A stretch of 64,000 nt of DNA from Streptomyces glaucescens (GTDB lineage: Bacteria; Actinomycetota; Actinomycetes; Streptomycetales; Streptomycetaceae): assembly GCF_000761215.1 (NCBI RefSeq), contig NZ_CP009438.1, positions 2,995,501 to 3,059,500 of the forward strand, in the 5' to 3' direction. Positions 17,063 to 27,619 of this stretch are shown one piece after another. Position 1 is the stretch's first letter. Each line of letters opens with the position of its first letter. A program made the position numbers and the translations under genes. The notes beneath the pieces were generated by a model that was given only the letters and a program-made list of their open reading frames with translations, did not search any database and was not told where the DNA came from.

Positions 17063-18352
17063 ATGAGTGCCGACGCCGTCAGTCCGGCCCGCGCCCGGTG
17101 GAACTCCTCGTTCCAGGGCCTGCAGAAGATGGGGCGCAGCCTGCAGCTGCCGATCGCCGTGCTGCCGGCCGCGGGCATCCTCAACCGGCTGGGGCAGCCG
17201 GACGTGTTCGGCGACGAGGGTCTGGGCTGGACCGATGTGGCCAGGGTGATGAACGGCGCGGGCGGCGCCCTGCTGGACAGTTCGCTCGGGCTGCCGCTGC
17301 TGTTCTGCATCGGCGTGGCCATCGGGATGGCGAAGAAGGCGGACGGTTCGACGGCGCTCGCCGCCGTGGCGGGCTTCCTCGTCTACTACAACGTGCTGCG
17401 GCAGTTCCCGGAGGACTGTCCGGCCGGGACGAGGTCGGTGGCCAACATCGGCTGCCAGGGGACGGTGGACGGGACGGTGAGCGCGTTCACCTACCAGAAC
17501 CCCGGGGTGTTCGGCGGGATCGTGATGGGTCTGCTGGCGGCGTTCTTCTGGCAGCGGTACCACCGCACCCGGCTGGTCGACTGGCTGGGCTTCTTCAACG
17601 GCCGCCGGCTGGTGCCGATCATCATGGCGTTCGTGGCGATCGCGTTCGCCGCGCTGTGCCTGTGGGTGTGGCCGCCGGTCGGTGACGCGCTGGAGAGCTT
17701 CAGCGACTGGATGAGCGGTCTGGGTGCCTGGGGCGCGGGTGTGTTCGGTGTCGCGAACCGGGCGCTGCTGGTGATCGGGCTGCACCAGTTCCTGAACGTG
17801 CCCATCTGGTTCCAGTTCGGGACGTACACCGCGCCGGACGGCCGGCAGGTGCACGGGGACATCAACATGTTCCTGGCGGGCGACCCGGACGCCGGTCAGT
17901 TCACCTCGGGCTTCTTCCCGATCATGATGTTCGCGCTGCCCGCCGCGGCCCTGGCGATCACGCACTGTGCCCGGCCGGACCGCCGCAAGGAGGTGGGCGG
18001 TCTGATGCTGTCGGTGGCGCTGACGTCGTTCGTGACCGGCATCACCGAGCCCATCGAGTACTCGTTCCTGTTCGTCGCGCCGCTGCTGTACGCGCTGCAC
18101 GCCCTGCTCACCGGGGTGTCGATGGCGGTGACGTGGGGGCTCGGGGTGCACGACGGGTTCAGCTTCTCGGCGGGTCTGATCGACTACGTCATCAACTGGA
18201 ATCTCGCGACGAGACCGTGGCTGATCATTCCGATCGGGCTGGTATTCGCCGCGGTGTATTACGCGGTGTTCCGATTCGCGATCACGAAATTCGATCTGCG
18301 GACGCCGGGGCGGGAGCCGGCGGAGGAAGTGGAGGACGTGGCAAAGGTCTGA
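17063..18352 (+). CDS. nagE1: PTS GlcNAc-type EIIC permease 1
   Basis: 429 residues, EIIC domain only. It is a membrane permease that carries and phosphorylates sugar with EIIB. Family marks are MGRSLQLPIAVLPAAGILNR at the N-terminus, GVFGVANRALLVIGLHQFLN, FFPIMMFALPAAALAI and GITEPIEYSFLFVAP (substrate-binding His and Glu). ATG at 17063 after GGAAGGA. It has a paralogue just downstream and lies in the nagE1-nagE2 position recalled from S. coelicolor. In that organism NagE2 is the main GlcNAc transporter and this copy has a minor or different role. Confidence 0.9.
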   Translation: MSADAVSPARARWNSSFQGLQKMGRSLQLPIAVLPAAGILNRLGQPDVFGDEGLGWTDVARVMNGAGGALLDSSLGLPLLFCIGVAIGMAKKADGSTALAAVAGFLVYYNVLRQFPEDCPAGTRSVANIGCQGTVDGTVSAFTYQNPGVFGGIVMGLLAAFFWQRYHRTRLVDWLGFFNGRRLVPIIMAFVAIAFAALCLWVWPPVGDALESFSDWMSGLGAWGAGVFGVANRALLVIGLHQFLNVPIWFQFGTYTAPDGRQVHGDINMFLAGDPDAGQFTSGFFPIMMFALPAAALAITHCARPDRRKEVGGLMLSVALTSFVTGITEPIEYSFLFVAPLLYALHALLTGVSMAVTWGLGVHDGFSFSAGLIDYVINWNLATRPWLIIPIGLVFAAVYYAVFRFAITKFDLRTPGREPAEEVEDVAKV

Positions 18353-18444
18353 TCCAAGTCGGGAAACGCCTAGGTCACGGGCACGGCGCGTAGCGGATCG
18401 GTAGCGGGAATCGCGGGTTCCTTATCCCGCCTTCATCGTGCTAC

Positions 18445-18479
18445 AACAGGTCTACACCACTGAGTGGTGTAGACCTGTT
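18445..18479. promoter_or_regulatory. Palindromic double dre operator upstream of nagE2
   Basis: aacaggtctacaccac and its exact reverse complement flank tga, making a 35-base perfect inverted repeat. Each arm is itself a dre-like half, so two DasR sites face each other. It ends about 60 bases before the start of nagE2. Confidence 0.85.
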
Positions 18480-18541
18480 TGGACGCCGCCGTCCCCTTTT
18501 TCTCTTGTCCCCGGGCGGCGCCATGCCCCCTGGAGGAAGTT

Positions 18542-19807
<1,266 letters not shown>

Positions 19808-19827
19808 TACCCCCGGCCGCGCGCACG

Positions 19828-19861
19828 AAGGCCCCCGGAGCCGTCCCGCTCCGGGGGCCTT
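19828..19861 (+). terminator. Terminator of nagE2
   Basis: aaggcccccggag pairs perfectly with ctccgggggcctt around an 8-base loop, 20 bases after the nagE2 stop. Confidence 0.85.
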
Positions 19862-19881
19862 CCGCATGCGCGGGTGCCAGT

Positions 19882-19931
19882 GCCTTTCTTCCGGGTCTTG
19901 CCGGGCTCGCGGCGTGATCCGGAAGAAAGGC
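19882..19931 (-). terminator. Terminator of the MBL-fold gene
   Basis: gcctttcttccgg and ccggaagaaaggc form a perfect 13-base stem ending one base before the stop codon of the minus-strand MBL gene (19933). The loop is 24 bases. Confidence 0.65.
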
Positions 19932-19932
19932 C

Positions 19933-20685
19933 CTAGACCTCGTACGACCTCCTGGGCACCGCCAGCTCCACCGGTCCCTCGTACGCCGCCCGGGCGTCGG
20001 TCAGGTTGACCTGGGGATCGGTCCACGGGGGGATGTGGGTGAGGAGCAGGCGGCGGGCGCCCGCCCGGGTCGCCGTCTCGCCCGCCTCGCGGCCGTTGAG
20101 GTGCAGGTCGGGGATGCTCTCCTTGCCGTGCGTGAAGGCGGCCTCGCACAGGAACAGGTCCGCGTCGCGGGCGAGTTCGTCGAGGGCCGGGGTCACGCCG
20201 GTGTCGCCGGAGTAGGTCAGGGTGCGGCCGCCGTGCTCGATGCGGATGCCGTACGCCTCCACGGGGTGGGCCACGCGTTCGGTGTGCACGGTGAAGGGGC
20301 CGATCTCGAAGGTGGAGGGCTTGACCGTGTGGAAGTCGAACACCTCGCTCATCGAGGAGGCGGACGGGGTGTCGGCGTAGGCCGTGGTCAGCCGGTGCTC
20401 GGTGCCCTCGGGGCCGTGGACGGGGATCGGGTCGCAGCGTCCGCCGTCGTGCCGGTAGTAGCGCGCCACGAAGTAGGCGCACATGTCGATGCAGTGGTCG
20501 GCGTGCAGATGGCTGAGGAAGATCGCGTCGAGGTCGTAGAGACCGCAGTGGCGCTGCAACTCGCCGAGGGCGCCGTTGCCCATGTCGAGGAGCAGCCGGA
20601 AGCCGTCGGCCTCGACGAGGTAGCTCGAGCAGGCCGATTCCGCGGACGGGAACGACCCCGAGCAGCCGACGACGGTGAGCTTCAT
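19933..20685 (-). CDS. MBL-fold phosphodiesterase-like hydrolase
   Basis: 250 residues from the ATG at 20685 (GGAGG upstream). It is a metallo-beta-lactamase fold with the RNase Z/phosphodiesterase type motif SHLHADHC near residue 60, then YSGDTG and LTHIPPW supplying further metal ligands, so two zinc ions are expected. Position next to rph/rdgB and cysM parallels M. tuberculosis Rv1339, reported as an atypical cAMP phosphodiesterase. This suggests a cytoplasmic cyclic nucleotide phosphodiesterase. The similarity and location are recalled, and RNA processing is an alternative. Confidence 0.8.
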   Translation of the reverse strand: MKLTVVGCSGSFPSAESACSSYLVEADGFRLLLDMGNGALGELQRHCGLYDLDAIFLSHLHADHCIDMCAYFVARYYRHDGGRCDPIPVHGPEGTEHRLTTAYADTPSASSMSEVFDFHTVKPSTFEIGPFTVHTERVAHPVEAYGIRIEHGGRTLTYSGDTGVTPALDELARDADLFLCEAAFTHGKESIPDLHLNGREAGETATRAGARRLLLTHIPPWTDPQVNLTDARAAYEGPVELAVPRRSYEV

Positions 20686-20890
20686 GAAGCAGAAACCTCC
20701 GCTGGCGGGTGGTGAGTAACGGGGGTCGTGCGGTCCGTCGAGCGTAAGGCGCAAAACGTCCGGTCGCTCCTCCGGCAGTCGCCGTTGTGGGCGAACTCAC
20801 CTGTGCTGTCACCGGTTCGGCTGGACGCGCGGCGCATACGGCGCAGGCGCAGGCGCGCGGTGGTGGGCGTGCGCCGGTAACGTCGTCGGT

Positions 20891-21268
20891 ATGGACACGT
20901 CCTGGTGGCCGGTGGTCGCGGCGGTGGTGCTGCTCGCGCTGGCCGCCGCGCTCGTGGGCGGCCGGGGACGGCGGGTCCGGGCGGACGCGGCGCGGCCGCG
21001 GCCGACGGAGATCTGGTGGGCGGACGGGCCCTGCCTGGTGCTGTCGGTGCGCCGTGACCGGGTGACGGTCGTGCGGATCACCAGCCGCTACCGCGACGAA
21101 CGCGCCGGGGTGATCCCGCTGCCGCCGGGGTCCGTGGGGGACACGCGGGGGCGGGCGAGCTTCCTGGAGACGGACGAGCCGTGCGTGGTCCCGGTCGGGG
21201 ACTTCCGCAGGAGGGTGGGGGTGGTGGACCCGGTCCTCTGGGACCAGGTCCGTCACCTGACCGGGTAG
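20891..21268 (+). CDS. Membrane-anchored PemK/MazF-like protein lacking the active-site loop
   Basis: 125 residues. An N-terminal helix (WWPVVAAVVLLALAAALVGG) is followed by RGRR and a basic linker. From residue ~39 it reads as a PemK/MazF fold: EIWWADGPCLVLSVRRDRVT, VVRITSRYRDERAGVIPLPP, then RVGVVDPVLWDQVRHLTG. In normal members about a dozen residues containing the catalytic Arg (the RP of the RPCLVLS region) sit between EIWWAD and CLVLS. Here they are missing and R is replaced by G. RNA cleavage is therefore doubtful. No antitoxin gene is adjacent. Confidence 0.65.
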   Translation: MDTSWWPVVAAVVLLALAAALVGGRGRRVRADAARPRPTEIWWADGPCLVLSVRRDRVTVVRITSRYRDERAGVIPLPPGSVGDTRGRASFLETDEPCVVPVGDFRRRVGVVDPVLWDQVRHLTG

Positions 21269-21282
21269 CGGGCCCGCGCCGG

Positions 21283-21303
21283 GCCCCGCGCCCTTCGCGG
21301 GGC
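21283..21303. terminator. Bidirectional hairpin between PemK-like gene and cysM
   Basis: gccccgcg and cgcggggc form an 8-base perfect stem with a 5-base loop in the 40-base gap between two convergent genes. It resembles the common streptomycete terminator of the form gccccgcgcccttcgcggggc. Confidence 0.7.
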
Positions 21304-21308
21304 GCGCG

Positions 21309-22265
<957 letters not shown>

Positions 22266-22544
22266 TCAGGCCATGCCGCCGGCCACGGCCGGCAGGATCG
22301 TGACGTTGTCGCCGTCGGACAGCTTGGTGTTGATGCCGTCGAGGAAGCGGACGTCCTCGTCGTTCAGGTAGACGTTGACGAACCGGCGGAGCTGGTCGCC
22401 GTCGACGATCCGGGCCTGGATGCCCGTGTGCCGGGTCTCGAGGTCGGCGAAGAGGTCGGCGAGGGTGGCACCGTTGCCCTCCACCGCCTTCTGGCCGTCG
22501 GTGTACTGGCGGAGGATGGTGGGGATGCGGACCTCGATGGCCAT
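22266..22544 (-). CDS. cysO: Sulfur carrier protein CysO (ubiquitin-like, MoaD/ThiS family)
   Basis: 92 residues with a beta-grasp fold (VRIPTILRQYTDGQK; FVNVYLNDEDVRFLDGI; LSDGDNVTILPAVAGG). The C-terminal Gly-Gly (89-90) is the site converted to a thiocarboxylate. Here it is capped by Met-Ala, so a protease must remove two residues first. The Mec gene just upstream encodes a JAMM peptidase that could do this as well as release cysteine. ATG at 22544 follows CAGGAGCC. It lies between a leader peptide and cysM. Confidence 0.92.
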   Translation of the reverse strand: MAIEVRIPTILRQYTDGQKAVEGNGATLADLFADLETRHTGIQARIVDGDQLRRFVNVYLNDEDVRFLDGINTKLSDGDNVTILPAVAGGMA

Positions 22545-22663
22545 GGCAAGGGGCTCCTGTCGGAAAAAGGGGTCTCGGTCGGTGGGCGCGCGATGAGGGT
22601 TCCCCCAGGCCCTCGGCTCCGGGGGAGCGCCGCGGCACACGGCCGTACGGCGGCAGCGCGGTG

Positions 22664-22759
22664 TCAACAGATGGCGCTGTTCAGCCTGCACAGATCGACG
22701 TGCAGACGCGCCACGAGCAGTGTGCCCGGCGCCTTGTCACTCACGTCGAGGAGAACCAT
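22664..22759 (-). CDS. Putative cysteine-operon leader peptide (31 aa)
   Basis: A short frame encodes 31 residues ending LHVDLCRLNSAIC, with TGA at 22664-22666. The RxHVDLxR...SAxC pattern is one I associate with actinobacterial leader peptides placed before sulfur genes. It has two cysteine codons in the last eight. The stop lies 119 bases before cysO on the same strand. The ATG has a TACGAT hexamer just 6 bases upstream, so the transcript may be leaderless. Likely regulation is translation-coupled attenuation sensing cysteine supply. Confidence 0.72.
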   Translation of the reverse strand: MVLLDVSDKAPGTLLVARLHVDLCRLNSAIC

Positions 22760-22836
22760 GGGCTCATCGTATCGATTCCCGGTCCGGTTTCTGGAATGTG
22801 ATCTCAGATCGTGGATGAATTCTGACCGAACTGCGG

Positions 22837-23259
22837 TCAGTAGGCCTCCACGACGTTCACTTCCTCCTCGGTGACCTGGCCTTCGACGATGCGGAACGAG
22901 CGGAACTGGAACGCGCCCATCCCGTCGGTGTCGGCGGTCGAGACCAGGACGTAGTGGGCGCCGGGCTCGTTGGCGTACGAGATGTCGGTGCGCGAGGGGT
23001 AGGCCTCGGTGGCGGTGTGGGAGTGGTAGATGACCACCGGCTCCTCGTCGCGGTCGTCCATCTCGCGGTAGAGCTTGAGCAGGTCGCCGGAGTCGAACTC
23101 GTAGAAGGTGGGCGACATGGCCGCGTTCAGCATGGGGATGAAGCGCTCGGGGCGGTCCGAGCCCGCCGGGCCCGCGATGACGCCGCACGCCTCGTCGGGG
23201 TGGTCCTTGCGGGCGTGCGCGACGATCTGGTCGTAGAGGGCCTGGGTGATGGTCAGCAT
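22837..23259 (-). CDS. mec: Mec-like JAMM zinc peptidase acting on CysO
   Basis: 140 residues from ATG at 23259. The JAMM/MPN+ metal motif is intact: E23 in DEACGV, H79 and H81 in YHSHTATEAYPSRTD, and D92. In mycobacteria Mec cleaves the CysO-cysteine adduct to release cysteine. Here it could also trim the Met-Ala cap from CysO. The gene is on the same strand upstream of cysO, with the leader peptide gene and about 77 bases of putative promoter between them. Its start codon has only a weak ribosome-binding site. Confidence 0.9.
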   Translation of the reverse strand: MLTITQALYDQIVAHARKDHPDEACGVIAGPAGSDRPERFIPMLNAAMSPTFYEFDSGDLLKLYREMDDRDEEPVVIYHSHTATEAYPSRTDISYANEPGAHYVLVSTADTDGMGAFQFRSFRIVEGQVTEEEVNVVEAY

Positions 23260-23279
23260 GTGCGCCAGGATAAGCAAAA

Positions 23280-23316
23280 GGGCCGTTCCGTACCGAGGGT
23301 CGGTACGGAACGGCCC
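23280..23316 (-). terminator. Terminator after the amino-acid permease gene
   Basis: gggccgttccgtaccg and cggtacggaacggccc form a perfect 16-base stem with a 5-base loop. On the minus strand CTTTTGCTTA follows. It lies between the permease and mec. Confidence 0.88.
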
Positions 23317-23392
23317 ATATGCCGGACACCCTGAGCGGCGGCCGCCGGGAGTGCCACGAGTACTCCCCGCGGCCGGGTGTCCTCGGGGAGGG

Positions 23393-24799
23393 TCAGCCGC
23401 GCTTCTTGAAGGCCGCCGCCTCCGGGTTGCGGCTCTTCAGCACGAGATAGGCGACCCCGAGGATCAGCGCCCACAGCGGCGCGCAGTACAGCGAGATCCG
23501 GGCGTCCTTGTCGATGCCCATCAGCACGATCACCATGCCGATGAAGGCGAGCGCGAACCAGCTCGTGTACGGGGCGCCCGGGGCGCGGAACTCCGAGCGG
23601 GGCAGCTCGCCGCGGTCGGCCTTGGCCCGGTAGCGGATCTGGCTGACCAGGATCATGATCCAGGCCCACATGCCGGAGATGGTGGCGAAGGAGACGACGT
23701 AGTCGAACGCCTTGCCGGGCCACTGGTAGTTGATCCACACGCCGACCATCATCAGCGCGGCCGAGAAGGTGGTGCCGACCAGCGGGAGGCCGTTGGAGGT
23801 GAGCCTGGTGAAGAGCTTCGGGCCCTGGTTGTTCAGCGCCAGGTCGCGCAGCATGCGGCCGGTGGAGTACATGCCGGAGTTGCAGGACGACAGGGCGGCG
23901 GTGAGGACGACGAAGTTGACGATGCCCGCGCCCGCGGCCAGGCCCATCTTCTCGAAGGCGGCCACGAAGGGGCTCACGCCGGGCTGGAAGTGGGTCCACG
24001 GCACGACCGACAGAATCATGATCAGCGCGCCGACGTAGAAGACGGCGATGCGCCAGGGCACGGTGTTGATCGCCTTGGGCAGCACGGTCTTCGGGTCCTT
24101 GGACTCGCCCGCGGTCACACCGACCAGTTCGACGGCGAGGAAGGCGAACATGACCATCTGGAGGGTCATCAGGGACTCGCCGACGCCGTGCGGGAAGAAG
24201 CCGCCGTCGCTCCACAGGTGGGTCACGGAGGCGGTGTCGCCGGCGTCCGAGAAGCCGATCGTCAGGATGCCGGCGCAGATCAGGATCATGCCGATGATCG
24301 CGGTGACCTTGACCATCGAGAACCAGAACTCCAGCTCGCCGAAGAGCTTCACGGAGATGAGGTTGGCGCCGTACAGGATGACCGTGAAGATCAGGGCCGA
24401 CACCCACTGGGGGATGTCGAACCAGTACGTCATGTAGGCCGCGGCGGCGGTGACCTCGGTGATGCCGGTGACGACCCAGAACAGCCAGTACGTCCATCCC
24501 GTCACGAAGCCCGCGAAGGGCCCGATGAACTCGCGTGCGTACTCCGAGAAGGAGCCGGACACGGGGCGGTACATCAGCAGCTCGCCGAGCGCGCGCATGA
24601 TGAAGAAGATGACGAGGCCCGCGATGGCGTACGCCAGGATGAGGCTGGGCCCGGCCTTGGAGATGCCCTTGCCCGCCCCGAGGAAGAGACCGGTGCCGAT
24701 GGCGCCGCCGATGGCGATCATCTGGATCTGCCGGCTGCCGAGGCCCCGCTCGTACCCCTCTTCGGAGGTGTTCTCCTTGTCGACCTGCACAGAGGTCAT
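23393..24799 (-). CDS. APC-superfamily amino-acid permease (AAT family)
   Basis: 468 residues from the ATG at 24799 (GAGAAAGGCG upstream), with about 12 membrane helices. The substrate-binding helix-1 motif is IAIGGAIGTGLFLGAG, followed by the AAT-family GSFSEYAREFIGPFAGFVTGW. VELVGVTAGESKDP and QVDKENTSEE (cytoplasmic N-terminus) also fit. It imports an amino acid with protons. Candidate substrates are D-alanine/D-serine/glycine, GABA or asparagine; the sequence does not decide. A start 24 bases upstream (MEKGAPH) is possible but lacks a ribosome-binding site. It is monocistronic. Confidence 0.88.
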   Translation of the reverse strand: MTSVQVDKENTSEEGYERGLGSRQIQMIAIGGAIGTGLFLGAGKGISKAGPSLILAYAIAGLVIFFIMRALGELLMYRPVSGSFSEYAREFIGPFAGFVTGWTYWLFWVVTGITEVTAAAAYMTYWFDIPQWVSALIFTVILYGANLISVKLFGELEFWFSMVKVTAIIGMILICAGILTIGFSDAGDTASVTHLWSDGGFFPHGVGESLMTLQMVMFAFLAVELVGVTAGESKDPKTVLPKAINTVPWRIAVFYVGALIMILSVVPWTHFQPGVSPFVAAFEKMGLAAGAGIVNFVVLTAALSSCNSGMYSTGRMLRDLALNNQGPKLFTRLTSNGLPLVGTTFSAALMMVGVWINYQWPGKAFDYVVSFATISGMWAWIMILVSQIRYRAKADRGELPRSEFRAPGAPYTSWFALAFIGMVIVLMGIDKDARISLYCAPLWALILGVAYLVLKSRNPEAAAFKKRG

Positions 24800-25160
24800 G
24801 TGTGGTGCGCCTTTCTCCATACCGACCCGGGCCTGTCGTCGGCCTCGGATCGGGTCACGATCCCCCCGGATTGCTGGAGCCGAGCGTTTCCGCTCCTGCC
24901 TGGCCGACGGTCGTCGGCTCGGTGGCGCACCCGGCGCGACATGGGTGGTGTGCGCCGGGCGATCGTGAAGATTTATCACGGGCGCAGAACTGATCACCGG
25001 GGCGTCGTGTGGTGCACACCACAGGGAGAAGCGGACAAAGGGCACGCAAGCGGTGCGTTCGGCGCACCGCCGGTGACAGGATCGTTATCCGGATTTGAGC
25101 GTCCGCTGAGCGAACGCTCTCGTCAGTGCACTCCGGGGCATACCGGGGCAACGGCGCCGA
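24800..25160. other. 361-base intergenic region with two inverted repeats
   Basis: It lies upstream of the amino-acid permease and downstream of DUF2017, with no convincing gene. It contains tgtggtg-ca-caccaca (25008-25023) and cggtgcg-ttcgg-cgcaccg (25051-25069), both perfect inverted repeats. A GATAAAT-like hexamer (24970s, minus strand) could serve as a -10 element. The repeats are candidate operators for the permease. Confidence 0.5.
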
Positions 25161-25763
25161 TCAGGGCAGCAGGGTCGACACGAGCGTCTCCTGGAGCCCG
25201 CCCAGCCACAGGTACGCCATCACCATCGGCTTGCGCGGATCCTCGTCCGGCAGCCGGTAGAGCAGATCGGTGTCGTCCTCGTCGGTGATCTCCAGCCGGG
25301 AGCCGATGGCCAGGCGCAGGTCGTTGAGGGCGCCGAGCCACTGCCGGGACTGGTCGGGCGACAGCTTCAGCACCGCCCCGCCGTCACCGGCCGTCGACAG
25401 CGCGTCCAGGGAGCGGATCACGGCGAGGGCGTTGTCCCGCTTGCCGGCCCTCAGGTCGTTCTCGGTGTAGCGGCGGAACTCGGCGGAGTGGGCCTTCTGT
25501 TCCTCGGCCGCCTTCGGGTCCGCGGTGCCCTCCGGGTCGCGGTAGGCGTCCGGGAAGAGCCGGCGCACCACCGGGTCGGCGGGCGGCTCGCTCGGGCCCT
25601 CGGCGAACAGTTCGGCGAACGGGTCGCCGGAGGCGTCCTCGGCGGGGCCGGGCCCGATGAGTTCCAGCAGCTGGACGGCCAGCGAGCGGATGATGGAGAT
25701 CTCGACGTCGTCGAGGGCGACGGCCGCGCCGCCGCCGGGGAGCGGTTCGAAGGTTCCTGGCAT
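25161..25763 (-). CDS. DUF2017 family protein
   Basis: 200 residues, soluble. The N-terminus holds AVALDDVEISIIRSLAVQLLELI, and a helical C-terminal domain contains YTENDLRAGKRDNALAVIRS and the Leu-rich YLWLGGLQETLVSTLLP. An acidic, Pro-rich linker (about 45-75) separates them. The family is actinobacterial and consistently encoded next to clpS (Rv1332 in M. tuberculosis, by recall). It starts 25 bases after the clpS stop, so the two are cotranscribed. A link to ClpS/ClpAP proteolysis is inferred only from context. Confidence 0.85.
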   Translation of the reverse strand: MPGTFEPLPGGGAAVALDDVEISIIRSLAVQLLELIGPGPAEDASGDPFAELFAEGPSEPPADPVVRRLFPDAYRDPEGTADPKAAEEQKAHSAEFRRYTENDLRAGKRDNALAVIRSLDALSTAGDGGAVLKLSPDQSRQWLGALNDLRLAIGSRLEITDEDDTDLLYRLPDEDPRKPMVMAYLWLGGLQETLVSTLLP

Positions 25764-25788
25764 GGAGGGATTCGCTGCTTCCGACCGG

Positions 25789-26097
25789 CTACTTGCGGTC
25801 CTGCTGGAGGGTGGCCCACAGACCGTAGCCGTGCATGGCCTGCACGTCGCGTTCCATCTCCTCGCGGGTACCGCTGGAGACGACCGCCCGGCCCTTGTGG
25901 TGGACGTCGAGCATGAGCTTGGTGGCCTTGTCCTTGGAGTAGCCGAAGTACGTCTGGAAGACGTACGTCACGTAGCTCATGAGGTTGACCGGGTCGTTGT
26001 GCACGATCGTGACCCAGGGGACGTCCGGCTCGGGGACGGCGGAGACCTCTTCCGCCGATTCGGTGCGTTCGATCTCGAGGGGAGCGGCTGACGTCAC
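25789..26097 (-). CDS. clpS: ATP-dependent Clp protease adaptor ClpS
   Basis: 102 residues from GTG at 26097. ClpS delivers N-degron substrates to the ClpA/ClpC unfoldase. The binding-pocket region is intact: [20 protein letters not shown], then [40 protein letters not shown] and GLWATLQQD. The N-terminal ~30 residues are acidic and variable. The start is uncertain because there is no clear ribosome-binding site; the ATG one base upstream is out of frame. Divergent from pncB. Confidence 0.93.
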   Translation of the reverse strand: MTSAAPLEIERTESAEEVSAVPEPDVPWVTIVHNDPVNLMSYVTYVFQTYFGYSKDKATKLMLDVHHKGRAVVSSGTREEMERDVQAMHGYGLWATLQQDRK

Positions 26098-26161
26098 ATG
26101 ACCATGCTGCCACGCGCACCAGAAATCGTCACACTGACGAAATAGGAGTAGCATCCTTGCC

Positions 26162-27508
26162 ATGAACACAGCGGACCTTGGGCTGCCGGTGGACGTTCCC
26201 TCGACGGCGCTCTTCACGGACCAGTACGAGCTGACCATGCTCCAGGCGGCGCTGCGGGCCGGCACCGCCGACCGGCGGAGCGTGTTCGAGGTCTTCACCC
26301 GGCGGCTGCCGAACGGGCGCCGGTACGGCGTGGTCGCGGGCACCGGGCGCGTGCTGGACGCCGTCGAGAACTTCCGCTTCGACGAGCCCGTCCTCGGCTT
26401 CCTGCGCGAGCGCGGCATCGTCGGCGAACAGACCCTGGACTGGCTGGCCGGATACCGGTTCGGCGGCGACATCTGGGGCTACCCCGAGGGCGAGGTGTAC
26501 TTCCCGGGCTCGCCGATCCTGCGGGTCGAGGGCAGCTTCGCCGAGTGCGTGCTGCTGGAGACGGTGATCCTCTCCATCCTCAACCACGACTCGGCCATCG
26601 CCGCGGCGGCCTCCCGGATGTCCTCGGCCGCCGGGGACCGCCCGCTCATCGAGATGGGCGCCCGGCGCACCCACGAGCTGTCCGCGGTCGCCGCCGCCCG
26701 CGCCGCCTACGTCGGCGGCTTCGCCTCCACCTCGGACCTCGCGGCCGGCTTCCGCTACGGCATCCCCACCGTCGGCACCTCCGCGCACGCCTTCACCCTG
26801 CTGCACGACCGCGAGCGGGACGCCTTCCGGGCCCAGGTCGAGTCCATGGGCCGCGGCACGACCCTGCTGGTGGACACCTACGACGTCGCCGAGGCCGTCC
26901 GTACGGCGGTGGAGGTCGCCGGGCCGGAGCTGGGCGCGGTGCGGATCGACTCCGGTGACCTGCTGCTGGTCGCGCACCGGGTGCGGCAGCAGCTCGACGA
27001 GCTGGGCGCCACCGGCACGAAGATCATCGTGACCTCGGACCTCGACGAGTACGCCATCGCCTCGCTGGCGGCGGCTCCGGTGGACGCCTACGGCGTGGGC
27101 ACCCAGCTGGTCACCGGGTCCGGCTACCCGACGGCCTCCATGGTCTACAAGCTGGTCGCCCGGGCCGGCTCCGCCGACCCGGCGGCGCCGCTGGTGCCGG
27201 TGGCGAAGAAGTCCAGCGGCGGCAAGATGTCCGTCGGCGGCCGCAAGTGGGCCGCGCGGCGGCTGGACCGGTACGGCGTCGCCGAGGCCGAGGTGATCGG
27301 CACCGGGCCGGTCCCGCGGGAGCTGGCCGACCGGCAGCTCCTGGTGCAGCTGGTCAAGGGCGGTCAGGTGGTCGCACGGGAGCCACTGGACGTGCCGCGC
27401 CGGCGCCATGCCGCCGCACGTGCCGGTCTGCCGCTGTCCGCTACGCAGCTCTCCCGCGGGGAACCCGTCATCCCGACGGAATACACGAACGGCGGGGCGG
27501 GCAGCTGA
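26162..27508 (+). CDS. pncB: Nicotinate phosphoribosyltransferase
   Basis: 448 residues. It joins nicotinate and PRPP, using ATP, to form nicotinate mononucleotide for NAD salvage in the cytoplasm. Landmarks are [18 protein letters not shown] at the N-terminus, the active-site [41 protein letters not shown], the [12 protein letters not shown] segment, and [14 protein letters not shown] near the end. Length is normal for the actinobacterial type. ATG at 26162 is 13 bases from AGGAG, and TAGCAT lies 7 bases before it, so a leaderless transcript is possible. pncA follows on the same strand. Confidence 0.94.
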   Translation: MNTADLGLPVDVPSTALFTDQYELTMLQAALRAGTADRRSVFEVFTRRLPNGRRYGVVAGTGRVLDAVENFRFDEPVLGFLRERGIVGEQTLDWLAGYRFGGDIWGYPEGEVYFPGSPILRVEGSFAECVLLETVILSILNHDSAIAAAASRMSSAAGDRPLIEMGARRTHELSAVAAARAAYVGGFASTSDLAAGFRYGIPTVGTSAHAFTLLHDRERDAFRAQVESMGRGTTLLVDTYDVAEAVRTAVEVAGPELGAVRIDSGDLLLVAHRVRQQLDELGATGTKIIVTSDLDEYAIASLAAAPVDAYGVGTQLVTGSGYPTASMVYKLVARAGSADPAAPLVPVAKKSSGGKMSVGGRKWAARRLDRYGVAEAEVIGTGPVPRELADRQLLVQLVKGGQVVAREPLDVPRRRHAAARAGLPLSATQLSRGEPVIPTEYTNGGAGS

Positions 27509-27568
27509 TCCCGGGCCGCTCCTTGCGCCCCCGATGCCCCCTCCCGCACCGCAGCCGAAGTCTCTAGG

Positions 27569-27596
27569 CTCGGAGGTTCACCTGCGGACCTCCGAG
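27569..27596 (+). other. Inverted repeat between pncB and pncA
   Basis: ctcggaggt and acctccgag form a perfect 9-base stem around a 10-base loop, 23 bases before the pncA start. It could be an RNA hairpin lowering read-through or an operator. Confidence 0.5.
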
Positions 27597-27619
27597 ACCC
27601 ATACCGAAGGACACCGACC

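Noticed and set aside
23246..25288. A 680-codon frame on the plus strand
   Set aside because: Antisense to the amino-acid permease; sequence is Asp/His/Arg-rich with no domain.
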